Assembly: GCF_005405885.1 (NCBI RefSeq)
Contig: NZ_BJFL01000005.1
Coordinates: 124,001-188,000, forward strand
Direction of reading: 5' to 3'
From: Gandjariella thermophila
Lineage (GTDB): Bacteria > Actinomycetota > Actinomycetes > Mycobacteriales > Pseudonocardiaceae
DNA: 64,000 nt
The notes under the pieces were generated by a model. It did not search any database. It was not told the origin of the DNA and saw nothing but the letters and a program-made list of their open reading frames with translations. Below are positions 17,923 to 27,703 of this stretch, one piece after another. Position 1 is the stretch's first letter. Each line of letters opens with the position of its first letter. The translations under genes and the position numbers were made by a program.

Positions 17923-19262
17923 TCCGCCTGCTGCGCAGGCCGAGGGAGTGGTGGCTGCGCCGGACGCTGCGGTTCCGCGTCACGCTGGTGGCCACCGGTG
18001 TGGCAGTGCTCAGCCTGCTCGCGCTCGCCCGGCTGACCGAGGGATTGGTGGGCACGCTGCTGGTGGACGCGGCCGACAGCGAGCTGCGCGGCGTGCTGGC
18101 CACCGCGACGTCGGCGGTCACCGCTGGTCGCGCTCCCGCCCCACCGCGCACGGGCGTCGAGCTCCGGGTGCTCGACTCGGCCGGTGATCCGCTGGACGGC
18201 CGCCCACCGCCGCGGCTTTCCGCCCCCGACATCCGCCACCTCAAGGCTGGCGAGGGCGTGCTGTACCTCGGCGAGGACCCGCCTCGCCGGTGGGTGGCCG
18301 AGGTGGTGTCCGCGCCGGACGGCACCCAGCGGCTGATCGCCGCCGGCGCCGACCTGATCGGCTACGTGGTCACCCTGCAGCGAAGCACCCGCTGGCTGGT
18401 GGGCGCCGCCCTGCTTGGCGGGCTCGCCGTCGGCGTCGCCACCTGGTTCGTGGTCAGCTGGTCGCTCTACCCGGTGGAGCGCATGCGGGCCGCCGCCGGG
18501 GCGCTGCCACCCGGACGGCGACTGCCCGTGCCGGCCGCCAAGGACGAGCTGCGGGCGCTGGCCGAGGCGCTGAACAACCTGCTGGCCCGGCGGGACGACG
18601 CCACCGAGCGGCTGCGCCGGTTCACCGGGGACGCCGCGCACGAGTTGCGCTCCCCGATTGCCTCCATCCGGGCGCAGACCGAGGTCGCCGTCGCGCACCC
18701 CGATCCGGAGTTCAGCCAGGAGGTCCTCAAGGCCGTGGTGGAGGAGTCGCAGCGGATGTCCACACTGGTGGATCACCTGCTCGTGCTGGCCAGGTCGGAC
18801 GCGGGTGAGCTGCCGCCGGCCGAGCCGGTCGACCTGGTCGTCGCCGCCGAGGCGGCCGTCGGCCGGCTGCCGCCCGGCCCGCCCCGGGTCGTGCTGGACG
18901 CGCCCACCTCGACCGCGTGGGCGCTGGCCAGCCGCGGCGACGCCACCCTGGTGCTGGACAACCTGCTACGCAACGCGGTCCGCCATGCCCGCGCGCTGGT
19001 CCGGGTGGCCGTGCTGCCGGCCGGGCGGCAGGTGCGGCTGGTCGTGGACGACGACGGGCCGGGGGTGCCGGCCGAGCACCGCACCCGGGTGTTCGACCGG
19101 TTCTACCGGGTGCAGGACGACCGCGGCCGGGCCACCGGCGGCTTCGGGCTCGGGCTGGCGCTGGTCGCCGAGGTGGTCCGGCGTCGGAGGGGGACGGTTC
19201 GGGTCGGCGACTCACCGGAGGGAGGTGCTCGCTTCGAGGTGCGCTGGCGTGCCGCCTGCTGA
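17919..19262 (+). CDS. Sensor histidine kinase
   Basis: 447 residues from a GTG overlapping the regulator stop. TM1 (~20-40, LVATGVAVLSLLALARL), an extracytoplasmic sensor region of ~110 residues, TM2 (~155-180, LVGAALLGGLAVGVATWFVV), a HAMP-like linker, H-box FTGDAAHELRSPIASI (~238-253), N-box LLRNAVRHA (~350), then DDDGPGVP, FDRFYR and GFGLGLALV. A complete membrane kinase that phosphorylates the adjacent regulator. The signal may be envelope perturbation, inferred from the divergent LolA-like/ABC operon. Confidence 0.93.
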   Translation: MIRLLRRPREWWLRRTLRFRVTLVATGVAVLSLLALARLTEGLVGTLLVDAADSELRGVLATATSAVTAGRAPAPPRTGVELRVLDSAGDPLDGRPPPRLSAPDIRHLKAGEGVLYLGEDPPRRWVAEVVSAPDGTQRLIAAGADLIGYVVTLQRSTRWLVGAALLGGLAVGVATWFVVSWSLYPVERMRAAAGALPPGRRLPVPAAKDELRALAEALNNLLARRDDATERLRRFTGDAAHELRSPIASIRAQTEVAVAHPDPEFSQEVLKAVVEESQRMSTLVDHLLVLARSDAGELPPAEPVDLVVAAEAAVGRLPPGPPRVVLDAPTSTAWALASRGDATLVLDNLLRNAVRHARALVRVAVLPAGRQVRLVVDDDGPGVPAEHRTRVFDRFYRVQDDRGRATGGFGLGLALVAEVVRRRRGTVRVGDSPEGGARFEVRWRAAC

Positions 19263-19384
19263 GCCACCGGCACCACCGGTCACCGGGCCGACCGGCGGTG
19301 CGCCGGTGCTCGCCGCGGCCCTGCGCGACAGTGGGCCCCTGGGTGGCACGGGCCCCTGCGTGCACGGCGGGATGTGGCAAGCGG

Positions 19385-19495
19385 CTGGCGTGGTGCGGGC
19401 TGGCGTGGCACGCGGCTGGTGTGGTGCGGGGCTGGTGTGGTGCGGGGCTGGTGTGGTGCGGGGCTGGTGTGGTGCGGGGCTGGTGTGGTGCGGGG
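19385..19495. repeat. 16-bp minisatellite (about 7 copies)
   Basis: The unit CTGGTGTGGTGCGGGG starts at 19416, 19432, 19448, 19464 and 19480, giving five essentially identical copies. Two degenerate copies precede at 19385 and 19400 (CTGGCGTGGTGCGGG and CTGGCGTGGCACGCGG). It lies in the 270-bp gap between the kinase and the NUDIX gene. Unit length is not a multiple of three and no gene is supported through it. Near-identity of the core copies suggests recent expansion and likely strain-to-strain copy variation. Confidence 0.9.
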
Positions 19496-19536
19496 CGCCG
19501 GCGGGCATGTCGCGGCGGGCGGGCAGGATCGTCCGG

Positions 19537-20379
19537 GTGACCACGCTGCGCGACACCGTGTTCGTGCCGGCGTCCGCCCGGGCCGTGGCGGCCGCCGCGC
19601 TGGACGCCGAGCTCTTCGCTGGCAGCGCAGCCCGGGCCGGCTGCTGGGTGCGCCGCACCCGGGGCGCCGGCCGCGTGCTCGCGGTCGGCGACGAGCTGCG
19701 GCTTTCCCTGCCGGTCGCGCCGCGCGGGCCGCGGGTGCCGATCCCGCTGCGGGTCGTGCGCGCAGGTACGGCGGGCTTCGCGGTCACCGCCATCGGTGGT
19801 CCGCTGCGCACGTTCGAGCTGTGCACGGAGTTGGTGGAGACGGCGGGCGGCGTGCTGGCGGCCGGTACGGTGCGCTTCCTCGTCACGGGTGGCCCGTCCG
19901 GTGCGCTCGCTGGCCGGCTGCTGCGCCGACCGGTGCGGCGCCTGCTCGCTGCCCGGACCGCGGCGCTCCGCGACGGTGCGCCGCGCTGGGCATCCGCGCC
20001 GGTCGTGGTCGGCGCCGCGATCGTGCGGGACGGCTGGCTTCTCGCCCAGCAGCGCCGCTATCCGCGGCGCGACGCGGGCCGCTGGGAGCTGCCGGGTGGC
20101 CGGGTGGAGGACGGAGAGCCGGACGCGGCCGCGCTGACCCGTGAGTGCCGCGAGGAACTCGGGGTTGACGTGTGGATCGGCGGTCCGGTCGGGCCGGACC
20201 TGCCGCTACCCGGCGACCTGCTGCTGCGGGTGTATGCCGCCGAGGTGGTGGGCGCGGCGGAACCGGCCGCCCTGGAACACCGGGCTGTGCGCTGGGTGAC
20301 CGCCGGTGAGCTGGCCGAGCTGGATTGGCTGGACGCCGACCGCGCGCTCCTCCCGGCGCTTCGCGCGTTACTGCGCTGA
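19537..20379 (+). CDS. Two-domain protein: SRPBCC-like N-terminus with NUDIX hydrolase C-terminus
   Basis: 280 residues from GTG with AGGA 8 nt upstream; an in-frame ATG at 19507 is possible. Residues ~1-130 resemble an SRPBCC/polyketide cyclase-like domain ([17 protein letters not shown], then [20 protein letters not shown]). The C-terminal ~130 residues are NUDIX, with the box [20 protein letters not shown] followed by ELGV, matching GX5EX7REUXEEXGU. This could be a nucleotide-sanitising hydrolase (MutT-like); substrate is unknown. The fusion is uncommon in my experience and worth checking. Confidence 0.8.
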   Translation: MTTLRDTVFVPASARAVAAAALDAELFAGSAARAGCWVRRTRGAGRVLAVGDELRLSLPVAPRGPRVPIPLRVVRAGTAGFAVTAIGGPLRTFELCTELVETAGGVLAAGTVRFLVTGGPSGALAGRLLRRPVRRLLAARTAALRDGAPRWASAPVVVGAAIVRDGWLLAQQRRYPRRDAGRWELPGGRVEDGEPDAAALTRECREELGVDVWIGGPVGPDLPLPGDLLLRVYAAEVVGAAEPAALEHRAVRWVTAGELAELDWLDADRALLPALRALLR

Positions 20380-20649
20380 GGCCCTGCCACCAGCGCACGC
20401 CGCCCACCGGACGGCCCAGCGATGCCTCCGGACCGGCCGGCGGTGCCCGCCACCGGCCGGCGGTGCCCGCGACCCTCCTGGCCGGCGGCGCCGACCACCC
20501 GGACGGCGGCGGCCGGTGCCGGCCGGCGGTCCGCGGCTCGGTCCGAGCCGTCTGGGGCGCCGCCGTGCCGGGGTACGGAGCCGTCACCGGGCCGGGCCGG
20601 GACCACCGACCGTCGACGGCGCGCGGGCCGCCGGGTCTACCGTCGAGAC
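20380..20649. other. 270-bp GC-rich gap with a 20-bp tandem duplication
   Basis: No convincing gene. It contains ACCGGCCGGCGGTGCCCGC twice in direct tandem (20432-20451 and 20452-20471) with further CCGGCCGGCGG-like blocks up to about 20530. It presumably holds the NUDIX terminator and the YciI promoter; I see no clear hairpin or -10/-35 pair. Confidence 0.5.
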
Positions 20650-20958
20650 ATGTACGTCGTACTGCTGACCTACACGGCGCCGCCGGCGGATATCGACCGC
20701 GCGCTGCCCGACCACGTCGACTGGCTGACCAGGCAGTACGAGGCCGGCTACTTCCTGGTGTCCGGGCGCCGCAACCCGAGGACCGGTGGGGTGATCGTCG
20801 CCCGGCCGATGTCCCGGATGAAGCTGGACGCCATTCTGGCCACCGATCCGTTCGCCATGGGGGAGCTCGCCCGGTACGAGGTGATCGAGTTCCGGGCCAC
20901 CAGGACCGCACCCGAACTGGCCACGCTACGGGAGCCGCTGTCCGAGACACCGTCCTGA
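20650..20958 (+). CDS. YciI family protein
   Basis: 102 residues. The start [20 protein letters not shown] is typical of YciI-like alpha/beta ferredoxin-fold proteins, with the conserved His-Asp pair in LPDHVDWL (~21-27) and a later [15 protein letters not shown] and [16 protein letters not shown]. Members include small chlorohydrolase-like or unknown-function enzymes. It stands alone between GC-rich gaps, upstream of typA. The biochemical role cannot be assigned from sequence. Confidence 0.85.
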   Translation: MYVVLLTYTAPPADIDRALPDHVDWLTRQYEAGYFLVSGRRNPRTGGVIVARPMSRMKLDAILATDPFAMGELARYEVIEFRATRTAPELATLREPLSETPS

Positions 20959-21023
20959 CGGCCCCCGTCCGGCGCGTGACGAACACCGACGGGCCGTGCG
21001 CGCGGAAACAAGGCGGCACCGCA

Positions 21024-21103
21024 GTACATCTGGCGCCGCGGTACATCTGGCGCCGCAGTACCCCGGCTGCCGCGATGCGCCAGCCGTCGCGATGCGCCAG
21101 CCG
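21024..21103. repeat. Degenerate 17-bp tandem repeats upstream of typA
   Basis: GTACATCTGGCGCCGC occurs at 21024 and 21041, then a diverged unit (GTACCCCGGCTGCCG), then CGCGATGCGCCAGCCG at 21071 and 21088. All are spaced 16-17 bp. The array sits in the 290-bp typA upstream region, about 150-230 nt before its GTG. It may be a relic minisatellite or a repeated operator; nothing else is visible in the gap except a Shine-Dalgarno AGGAG before typA. Confidence 0.6.
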
Positions 21104-21251
21104 CCGCAGGCCGTCGCCCTCTTTAGGTGAGGTCCAGGTCACCGGGCCCGCCGTCCGGAAAGCGGCCGGATACGGACCGTCGCCGGTTAGGCTGTGTCCG
21201 GCCGCGAGTGTGGCCGTCCCCAGCCTTTCGCCAGCACCCAGGAGCCTTCGC

Positions 21252-23168
<1,917 letters not shown>

Positions 23169-23355
23169 CCGCGGCGGAGATGATCGGCCGCTGAGCGGGC
23201 GGCGGAACCATCCCGGCCCGTCGGACGTCACCCCAGCGGGGCGGCGAAGGGGAACCGTGCGCGGCCGCCCCGGGACGTTCTGGCACGCTCGGTGCGGCGC
23301 CGCGCGGGACGCGCGACGCCGCTGGATGCGCGAAGACGGTGAGGAGGTCTCAGGC

Positions 23356-25080
23356 GTGGCCTGGTGGGCCCGGCGTGGTGCCTCCCGGCTGATCCCGCTG
23401 CTGCTGGCCGGGATCGCCGGGCTGACCGGGTGCGCCAGCACACCGCCGCCACCGCCGCTGGTCAACCCCAAGACCACCACCACGACACCCCGGCCGGTGG
23501 ACACCGCCGAGGTGATCGTCGGCGTGGACGGCGTCACCGGCGGCTACAACCCGCACACCCTCGCCGACCAGTCCGCCACCACGACCGCGCTGTCCGACCT
23601 GATGCTGCCCTCGGTGTTCCGCCCGGCCGCCGACGGCTCGCCGCGGCTCGACCGGACGTTGATGGTCTCCGCCGAGGTGACCAGTGCCGAGCCGTACACG
23701 GTCACCTACACCATCCGCCGGGAGGCGTCCTGGTCGGACTACGCGCCGATCGCCGCCGAGGACTTCGTCTACCTGTGGCAGCAGATGCGCAGCCAGCCGG
23801 GCGTGGTCGACCCGGCCGGCTACCGGCTGATCTCCGACATCAGCTCCCGGGACGGCGGCAAGACCGTGGTGGTCACCTTCAGCAAGCCCTACCCCGGGTG
23901 GCGTTCGCTGTTCGGCAACCTGCTGCCAGCGCACCTGCTCAAGGACGCGCCCGGCGGCTGGACCAGCGCGCTCGCGGAAAACTTCCCGGCCACCGGCGGC
24001 CCGTTCGCGATCAAGCAGCTGGACCGGGACCGCGGTGAGATCACGCTGGAACGCAACGACCGATGGTGGGACCGGCCGGCCGCGCTGGACCGGATCGTGC
24101 TGCGCAAGTCCGACGCGCCCGGCATGGTGGCCGCGCTGCGCAGCGGCGACGACCAGGTCGCCCTGCTCCGCGCGGACGGCGCGACCGACGCGCTGCTGCA
24201 CCAGCTTGCCGGCGTGGTGCAACTCGACACGGTGCCGCGGGGCGACCTGGTGCAACTGCTGCTCCGGCCGGCGAGCCCCCGGCTGGCCGATGCGCGGGTG
24301 CGCGGCGCGGTGGCCGCGGCCCTGGACCGGGACTCGCTGATCGCCGCCGGCACCGGCAACGGCCCGGCCGCGCGCCTTCGCGCCGACGCGCACGTGCTGC
24401 CGCCGTCCCGGCCGGGCTACGCGCCGACCATGCCCAGCGGCGGTGCGCCGGCCCATCCCGATCCGGCCACCGTGGACCGGCTGCTCACTGAGGCCGGCTA
24501 CACCAGGCTGGCCGGCGCCTGGATGCGGGACGGCCGGCCGCTCAGCCTGGTGATCGGCGCGCCCGCGGACCGCCCGCAACTGGTCGACCTCGCCGGCCAG
24601 GTACAGCGCCAGCTCACCGCGGCGGGCATCGACGCCAAGGTCGCCACGCCGAGCCCGGACCAGCTCTACGACACCTCGCTGGCCGGCGCCGCGGCGGCCA
24701 GCGGTGCCGCGCCGGACGGCGGGGTGGACATCGCGGTAGTGCCGGAACCGGTCGGGGGTGACCCGGCCACCGTGCTCGCCTCCCAGTTCGGCTGCCCGCC
24801 GCCCACCCCGGACGGCGCCAAGCCGCTGCCCGGCAACCCGGCCGGGTTCTGCGACCCCACCATCCAACCGGCCATCGACGGCGCGCTGACCGGGCGGCTA
24901 CCGCTGCCCGACGCCCTGGCCGCGGTGGAGCCGGTGCTCTGGCAGCAGTCGGTGGCCATCCCGCTGTTCCAGCCCGCCGACGAGTTGGCGGTGCGGTCGG
25001 AGGTGTCCGGCCCCACGGCGGGAGCACCGTTCACCGGCCCGTTCGGTAACGCCTCGGTCTGGCAGCGGGCGAAACACTGA
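23356..25080 (+). CDS. lpqW: LpqW-like lipoprotein (oligopeptide-binding protein fold)
   Basis: 574 residues from GTG with GAGGAGG 8 nt upstream. Signal peptide with lipobox LTGC (Cys ~26) predicts a lipoprotein. The rest is SBP_bac_5/DppA-like: GGYNPHTLADQSATTTALSD, LMLPSVFRP, YTVTYTIRREASWSDYAPI, WWDRPAALDRIVLR. Position after typA matches mycobacterial LpqW, which controls phosphatidylinositol mannoside/lipoarabinomannan synthesis instead of transport. A transport role is possible here because a complete opp operon follows, but that operon has its own OppA. Confidence 0.8.
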   Translation: MAWWARRGASRLIPLLLAGIAGLTGCASTPPPPPLVNPKTTTTTPRPVDTAEVIVGVDGVTGGYNPHTLADQSATTTALSDLMLPSVFRPAADGSPRLDRTLMVSAEVTSAEPYTVTYTIRREASWSDYAPIAAEDFVYLWQQMRSQPGVVDPAGYRLISDISSRDGGKTVVVTFSKPYPGWRSLFGNLLPAHLLKDAPGGWTSALAENFPATGGPFAIKQLDRDRGEITLERNDRWWDRPAALDRIVLRKSDAPGMVAALRSGDDQVALLRADGATDALLHQLAGVVQLDTVPRGDLVQLLLRPASPRLADARVRGAVAAALDRDSLIAAGTGNGPAARLRADAHVLPPSRPGYAPTMPSGGAPAHPDPATVDRLLTEAGYTRLAGAWMRDGRPLSLVIGAPADRPQLVDLAGQVQRQLTAAGIDAKVATPSPDQLYDTSLAGAAAASGAAPDGGVDIAVVPEPVGGDPATVLASQFGCPPPTPDGAKPLPGNPAGFCDPTIQPAIDGALTGRLPLPDALAAVEPVLWQQSVAIPLFQPADELAVRSEVSGPTAGAPFTGPFGNASVWQRAKH

Positions 25081-25241
25081 CAGCCTGTTCCGGAACGGGA
25101 CGGACCTGCGATGACGAGCACGGGAACGCGCCGGGGCGAAGCCCCGATCGCGGGGGCGGGGTGCCCTGTCAGGCATGACTGGAGTGTCATGTCCCTGCCG
25201 TGCCCCGGCGACGCGATCGCGGCGCGCGTTCAGGAACAGGC
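25078..25241 (+). repeat. Dispersed gene-start repeat, copy upstream of oppA
   Basis: Starting at the lpqW stop (TGACAGCCTG) and running through TGCGATGACGAGCACGGGAA to CCCCGGCGACGCGATCGCGG, this segment matches 46450-46531 (start and end blocks), 63555-63645 and the reverse strand at 38137-38178. It encloses a 55-codon ORF (ATG 25111, TGA 25278; contains PGDAIAARVQEQA). The ORF stop overlaps an 8-codon ORF (ATGA), which overlaps a further ORF (GTGA). Coding function is doubtful; repeat status is well supported. Confidence 0.6.
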
Positions 25242-25394
25242 ACTGACGCCTGTTGCGGAATCGACGTACCGGCGATGACCAGCCCGCGATCGCTGCGGTG
25301 AGCGTGCCGGAACGGGCAGGCGAGCACCGGGCACGCGGGAAACGGGTCCTCGGATGTGGCGACCGCCGCACCGGACCGCGCAAGCGCTCCGGAC

Positions 25395-25420
25395 CGGTCA
25401 CCGTCTGACCGTCTTTTTTT
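25395..25420 (+). terminator. Canonical intrinsic terminator with T-tract
   Basis: CGGTCA (25395-25400), loop CCGTC, TGACCG (25406-25411), then TC and seven Ts to 25420. A textbook hairpin plus T-tract is rare in this GC-rich window. It probably ends transcription from lpqW or from the repeat region before the oppA promoter. An AT-richer stretch (25414-25475) follows and likely contains the oppA promoter. CTCCCGG-N7-CCGGGAG at about 25475-25495 could form a leader hairpin. Confidence 0.8.
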
Positions 25421-25688
25421 GCCCGTTCATCACACCTTCCTTCACAGTATTCTGGTTGTTCGGTTGACGAACGCTCCCGGCCGGTAACCGGGAGGTTGCG
25501 CTCCGCTACCGCCTTGTCACCCTTTGGTCACGATCGCTCTTCTCCCGATGACCGCGCAGCCACCCGCTTTCTACGTTTCCGGGGGCAGCGCGCGTGTCCG
25601 TCGAAGGCTCACGTGGCGTGCGACAGATTCCGGGTGGACGCCGGTCCGACCAGTCGGCGCCCGCCCTGTGCTAGGAGGGCACGTGTTG

Positions 25689-27470
25689 ATGAGGAGATCC
25701 AAGGCATTCGCCGGGTTCGCCCTGTCCGCGGCGGCCGCGCTCGCGCTGAGCGCGTGCGGCGGTGGCGGCGGTGGCGGCAACGGCGCTCCGACCGGCGACG
25801 TCAAGAGTTGGGCGACAGCGCAGGGGGAGAAGAACGGCGCGTACTCGGCCCCCCAGGTGCCGCAGAGCAACGACACCATCAGCGTGATCACGGACAAGCC
25901 GTGGAATTCCTACAACAACGGCACGGCTGACGCGTCCAACAGCTACAACAGCTTCATCAACGTCGCCACGCTGCAGTCGCCGTTCATGCTGGACGGCAAC
26001 AACAAGGTGATCCTGAACAAGGACCTGATGGACTCGGTCGAGGTCACCAACCAGAACCCGCAGACCATCGTCTGGAAGATCAACCCCAAGGCGGTGTGGT
26101 CGGACGGCGTGCCCGTCGACTGCAAGGACTTCTACCTCGCGTGGCTGTCCAACAACGGCGCGGCCAAGGACTTCAGCACCGCGTCGACCACCGGCTACGA
26201 GCAGATGCAGGCGCCCACCTGCTCCGACAACGGTAAGACGGTGACCACGGTGTTCACCTCGCCGTTCTCGGACTGGAAGTCGCTGTTCGACATCACCTCG
26301 AACAACCTGCTGCCGGCGCACATCGTCGAGCAGAAGACCGGGATCGCCGACATCACCAAGCTGACCCCGACCAGCCCGCCGGACCAGCTCAAGAAGGCCG
26401 CCGACTTCTGGAACAATGGCTGGAAGGGATTCGACAAGTCGATCGACCTCTCGGACGGGCCGTACGTGATCGACGGCTGGGTGCAGAACCAGTCGATCAC
26501 TCTGGTGCGCAACCCCAAGTGGTGGGGCAACCCCGGTGGCCCGGCCAAGATCACCGTGAAGTGGGCGCGTGACCTGGTCGCCCAGGCCCAGGCGCTGCAG
26601 AACAACGAGGTGCAGGTCCAGTTCTCCGCGCAGCCGGACGCCAACGGCTCGGACAAGTTGAAGAGCCTGTCCTCGCAGGGCGTGACCTACGCGGCCACCC
26701 CGGGCCTGTCCTTCGAGCACCTCGACCTGAACTTCAAGAACCCGCTGTTCCAGGACGAGGCGGTGCGGAAGGCGTTCTTCCAGTGCGTCAACCGCAACGA
26801 ACTGGTGGACAAGCTGATCAAGCCGATCGAGTCGGACGCGAAGCCGGCCGGCGCCCTGATGTTCTTCCCAGGTGAGCAGGGCCTTCCGGACAACTACTCG
26901 GACAAGTCCACCGGCAACGCCAACCAGGCCAAGCAGACCCTGCAGGCGGCCGGCTGGCAGTTCGGGCCGGACGGCGTGGCCACCAAGAACGGCCAGCGGC
27001 TGGCCTTCTCGATCAGCCACACCGACATCCCGCGCCGGACCCAGACCGTGCAGCTCATCCAGAGCGAGTGCAAGGCGGCCGGGTTCGACATCGCCGACAA
27101 GACCGACCCGAACTTCCTGAACGGCCCGGTCAGCGCCGGCCAGTACGACGTGGCGCTGTTCGCCTGGTCGCAGGCTCCGTTCAAGTCCTCGTCCATCTCG
27201 GTGTACAAGACCGGCGGCGGGCAGAACTGGCAGGGCCTGACCGCGCCAGCGGCGGACCAGGCGTTCACCCAGGCGCTGGCGCAGACCAGCCAGGAAGCCG
27301 CAATCCCGTACTATCAGCAGGCGGAGAAGGCGATCTCGGAGACCTACGGCACCCTCCCGCTGTTCAACACGCCGAACCAGTGGGCCTTCGCGCAGGGCAT
27401 GAAGGGGGTCTACTACCAGTCGTACAACGGCGCCCTGTGGGACGCCAACGAGTGGCAGAAGACGTCCTGA
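25689..27470 (+). CDS. oppA: Oligopeptide ABC transporter substrate-binding lipoprotein
   Basis: 593 residues from ATG 25689, 9 nt after AGGAGGG; GTG 25683 is an alternative. The signal peptide ends in lipobox LSAC followed by a Gly-rich linker, predicting a lipoprotein. SBP_bac_5 fold: ISVITDKPWNSYNNGTADAS, WKINPKAVWSDGVPVDCKDF, GPYVIDGWVQNQSITLVRNP, KWWG, and a C-terminal peptide-binding lobe. It captures peptides outside the membrane for OppBCDF, encoded next. Cys residues suggest an internal disulphide. Confidence 0.94.
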   Translation: MRRSKAFAGFALSAAAALALSACGGGGGGGNGAPTGDVKSWATAQGEKNGAYSAPQVPQSNDTISVITDKPWNSYNNGTADASNSYNSFINVATLQSPFMLDGNNKVILNKDLMDSVEVTNQNPQTIVWKINPKAVWSDGVPVDCKDFYLAWLSNNGAAKDFSTASTTGYEQMQAPTCSDNGKTVTTVFTSPFSDWKSLFDITSNNLLPAHIVEQKTGIADITKLTPTSPPDQLKKAADFWNNGWKGFDKSIDLSDGPYVIDGWVQNQSITLVRNPKWWGNPGGPAKITVKWARDLVAQAQALQNNEVQVQFSAQPDANGSDKLKSLSSQGVTYAATPGLSFEHLDLNFKNPLFQDEAVRKAFFQCVNRNELVDKLIKPIESDAKPAGALMFFPGEQGLPDNYSDKSTGNANQAKQTLQAAGWQFGPDGVATKNGQRLAFSISHTDIPRRTQTVQLIQSECKAAGFDIADKTDPNFLNGPVSAGQYDVALFAWSQAPFKSSSISVYKTGGGQNWQGLTAPAADQAFTQALAQTSQEAAIPYYQQAEKAISETYGTLPLFNTPNQWAFAQGMKGVYYQSYNGALWDANEWQKTS

Positions 27471-27530
27471 CAGTCATGGGGTGACGGGGTTGACGGTTCG
27501 CCCCGCGACCGCCCGTGAGGTCACCCGTCC

Positions 27531-27575
27531 GTGGCGGGCCGGGGGGGACCAGTCCCGGCCCACCCGGCCCGCCAC
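27531..27575 (+). terminator. 13-bp hairpin between oppA and oppB
   Basis: GTGGCGGGCCGGG (27531-27543) pairs perfectly with CCCGGCCCGCCAC (27563-27575), with a smaller GGGGACC...GGTCCC-like element in the loop. It sits 60 nt after oppA in a 233-nt gap. A partial terminator or 3'-end stabiliser would keep OppA more abundant than the membrane subunits, a common arrangement; that is inference. Confidence 0.7.
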
Positions 27576-27703
27576 CGGGCGCCCGCCGAGGTACGTTGTC
27601 CTGCCGAAGCGGGAGACCGCTCCATCACGGGTCGGGGTGGTACCGCACCCCGCCCGAGGTCGGTCCCGTCCACCCGCAACGGGACCTGGTAGGAGAATGA
27701 TCC

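Noticed and set aside
19385-19495. CRISPR-like array
   Set aside because: Units are 16 bp and directly adjacent; there are no spacers or cas genes.
18658-19536. Open frame running from inside the kinase gene through the minisatellite into the NUDIX protein
   Set aside because: It is out of frame with the kinase, crosses a 16-bp repeat whose unit is not a multiple of three, and has no conserved residues before the GTG at 19537.
25524-25688. Longer OppA start
   Set aside because: Upstream residues are not signal-peptide-like; the strong AGGAGGG and lipobox position fit ATG 25689.
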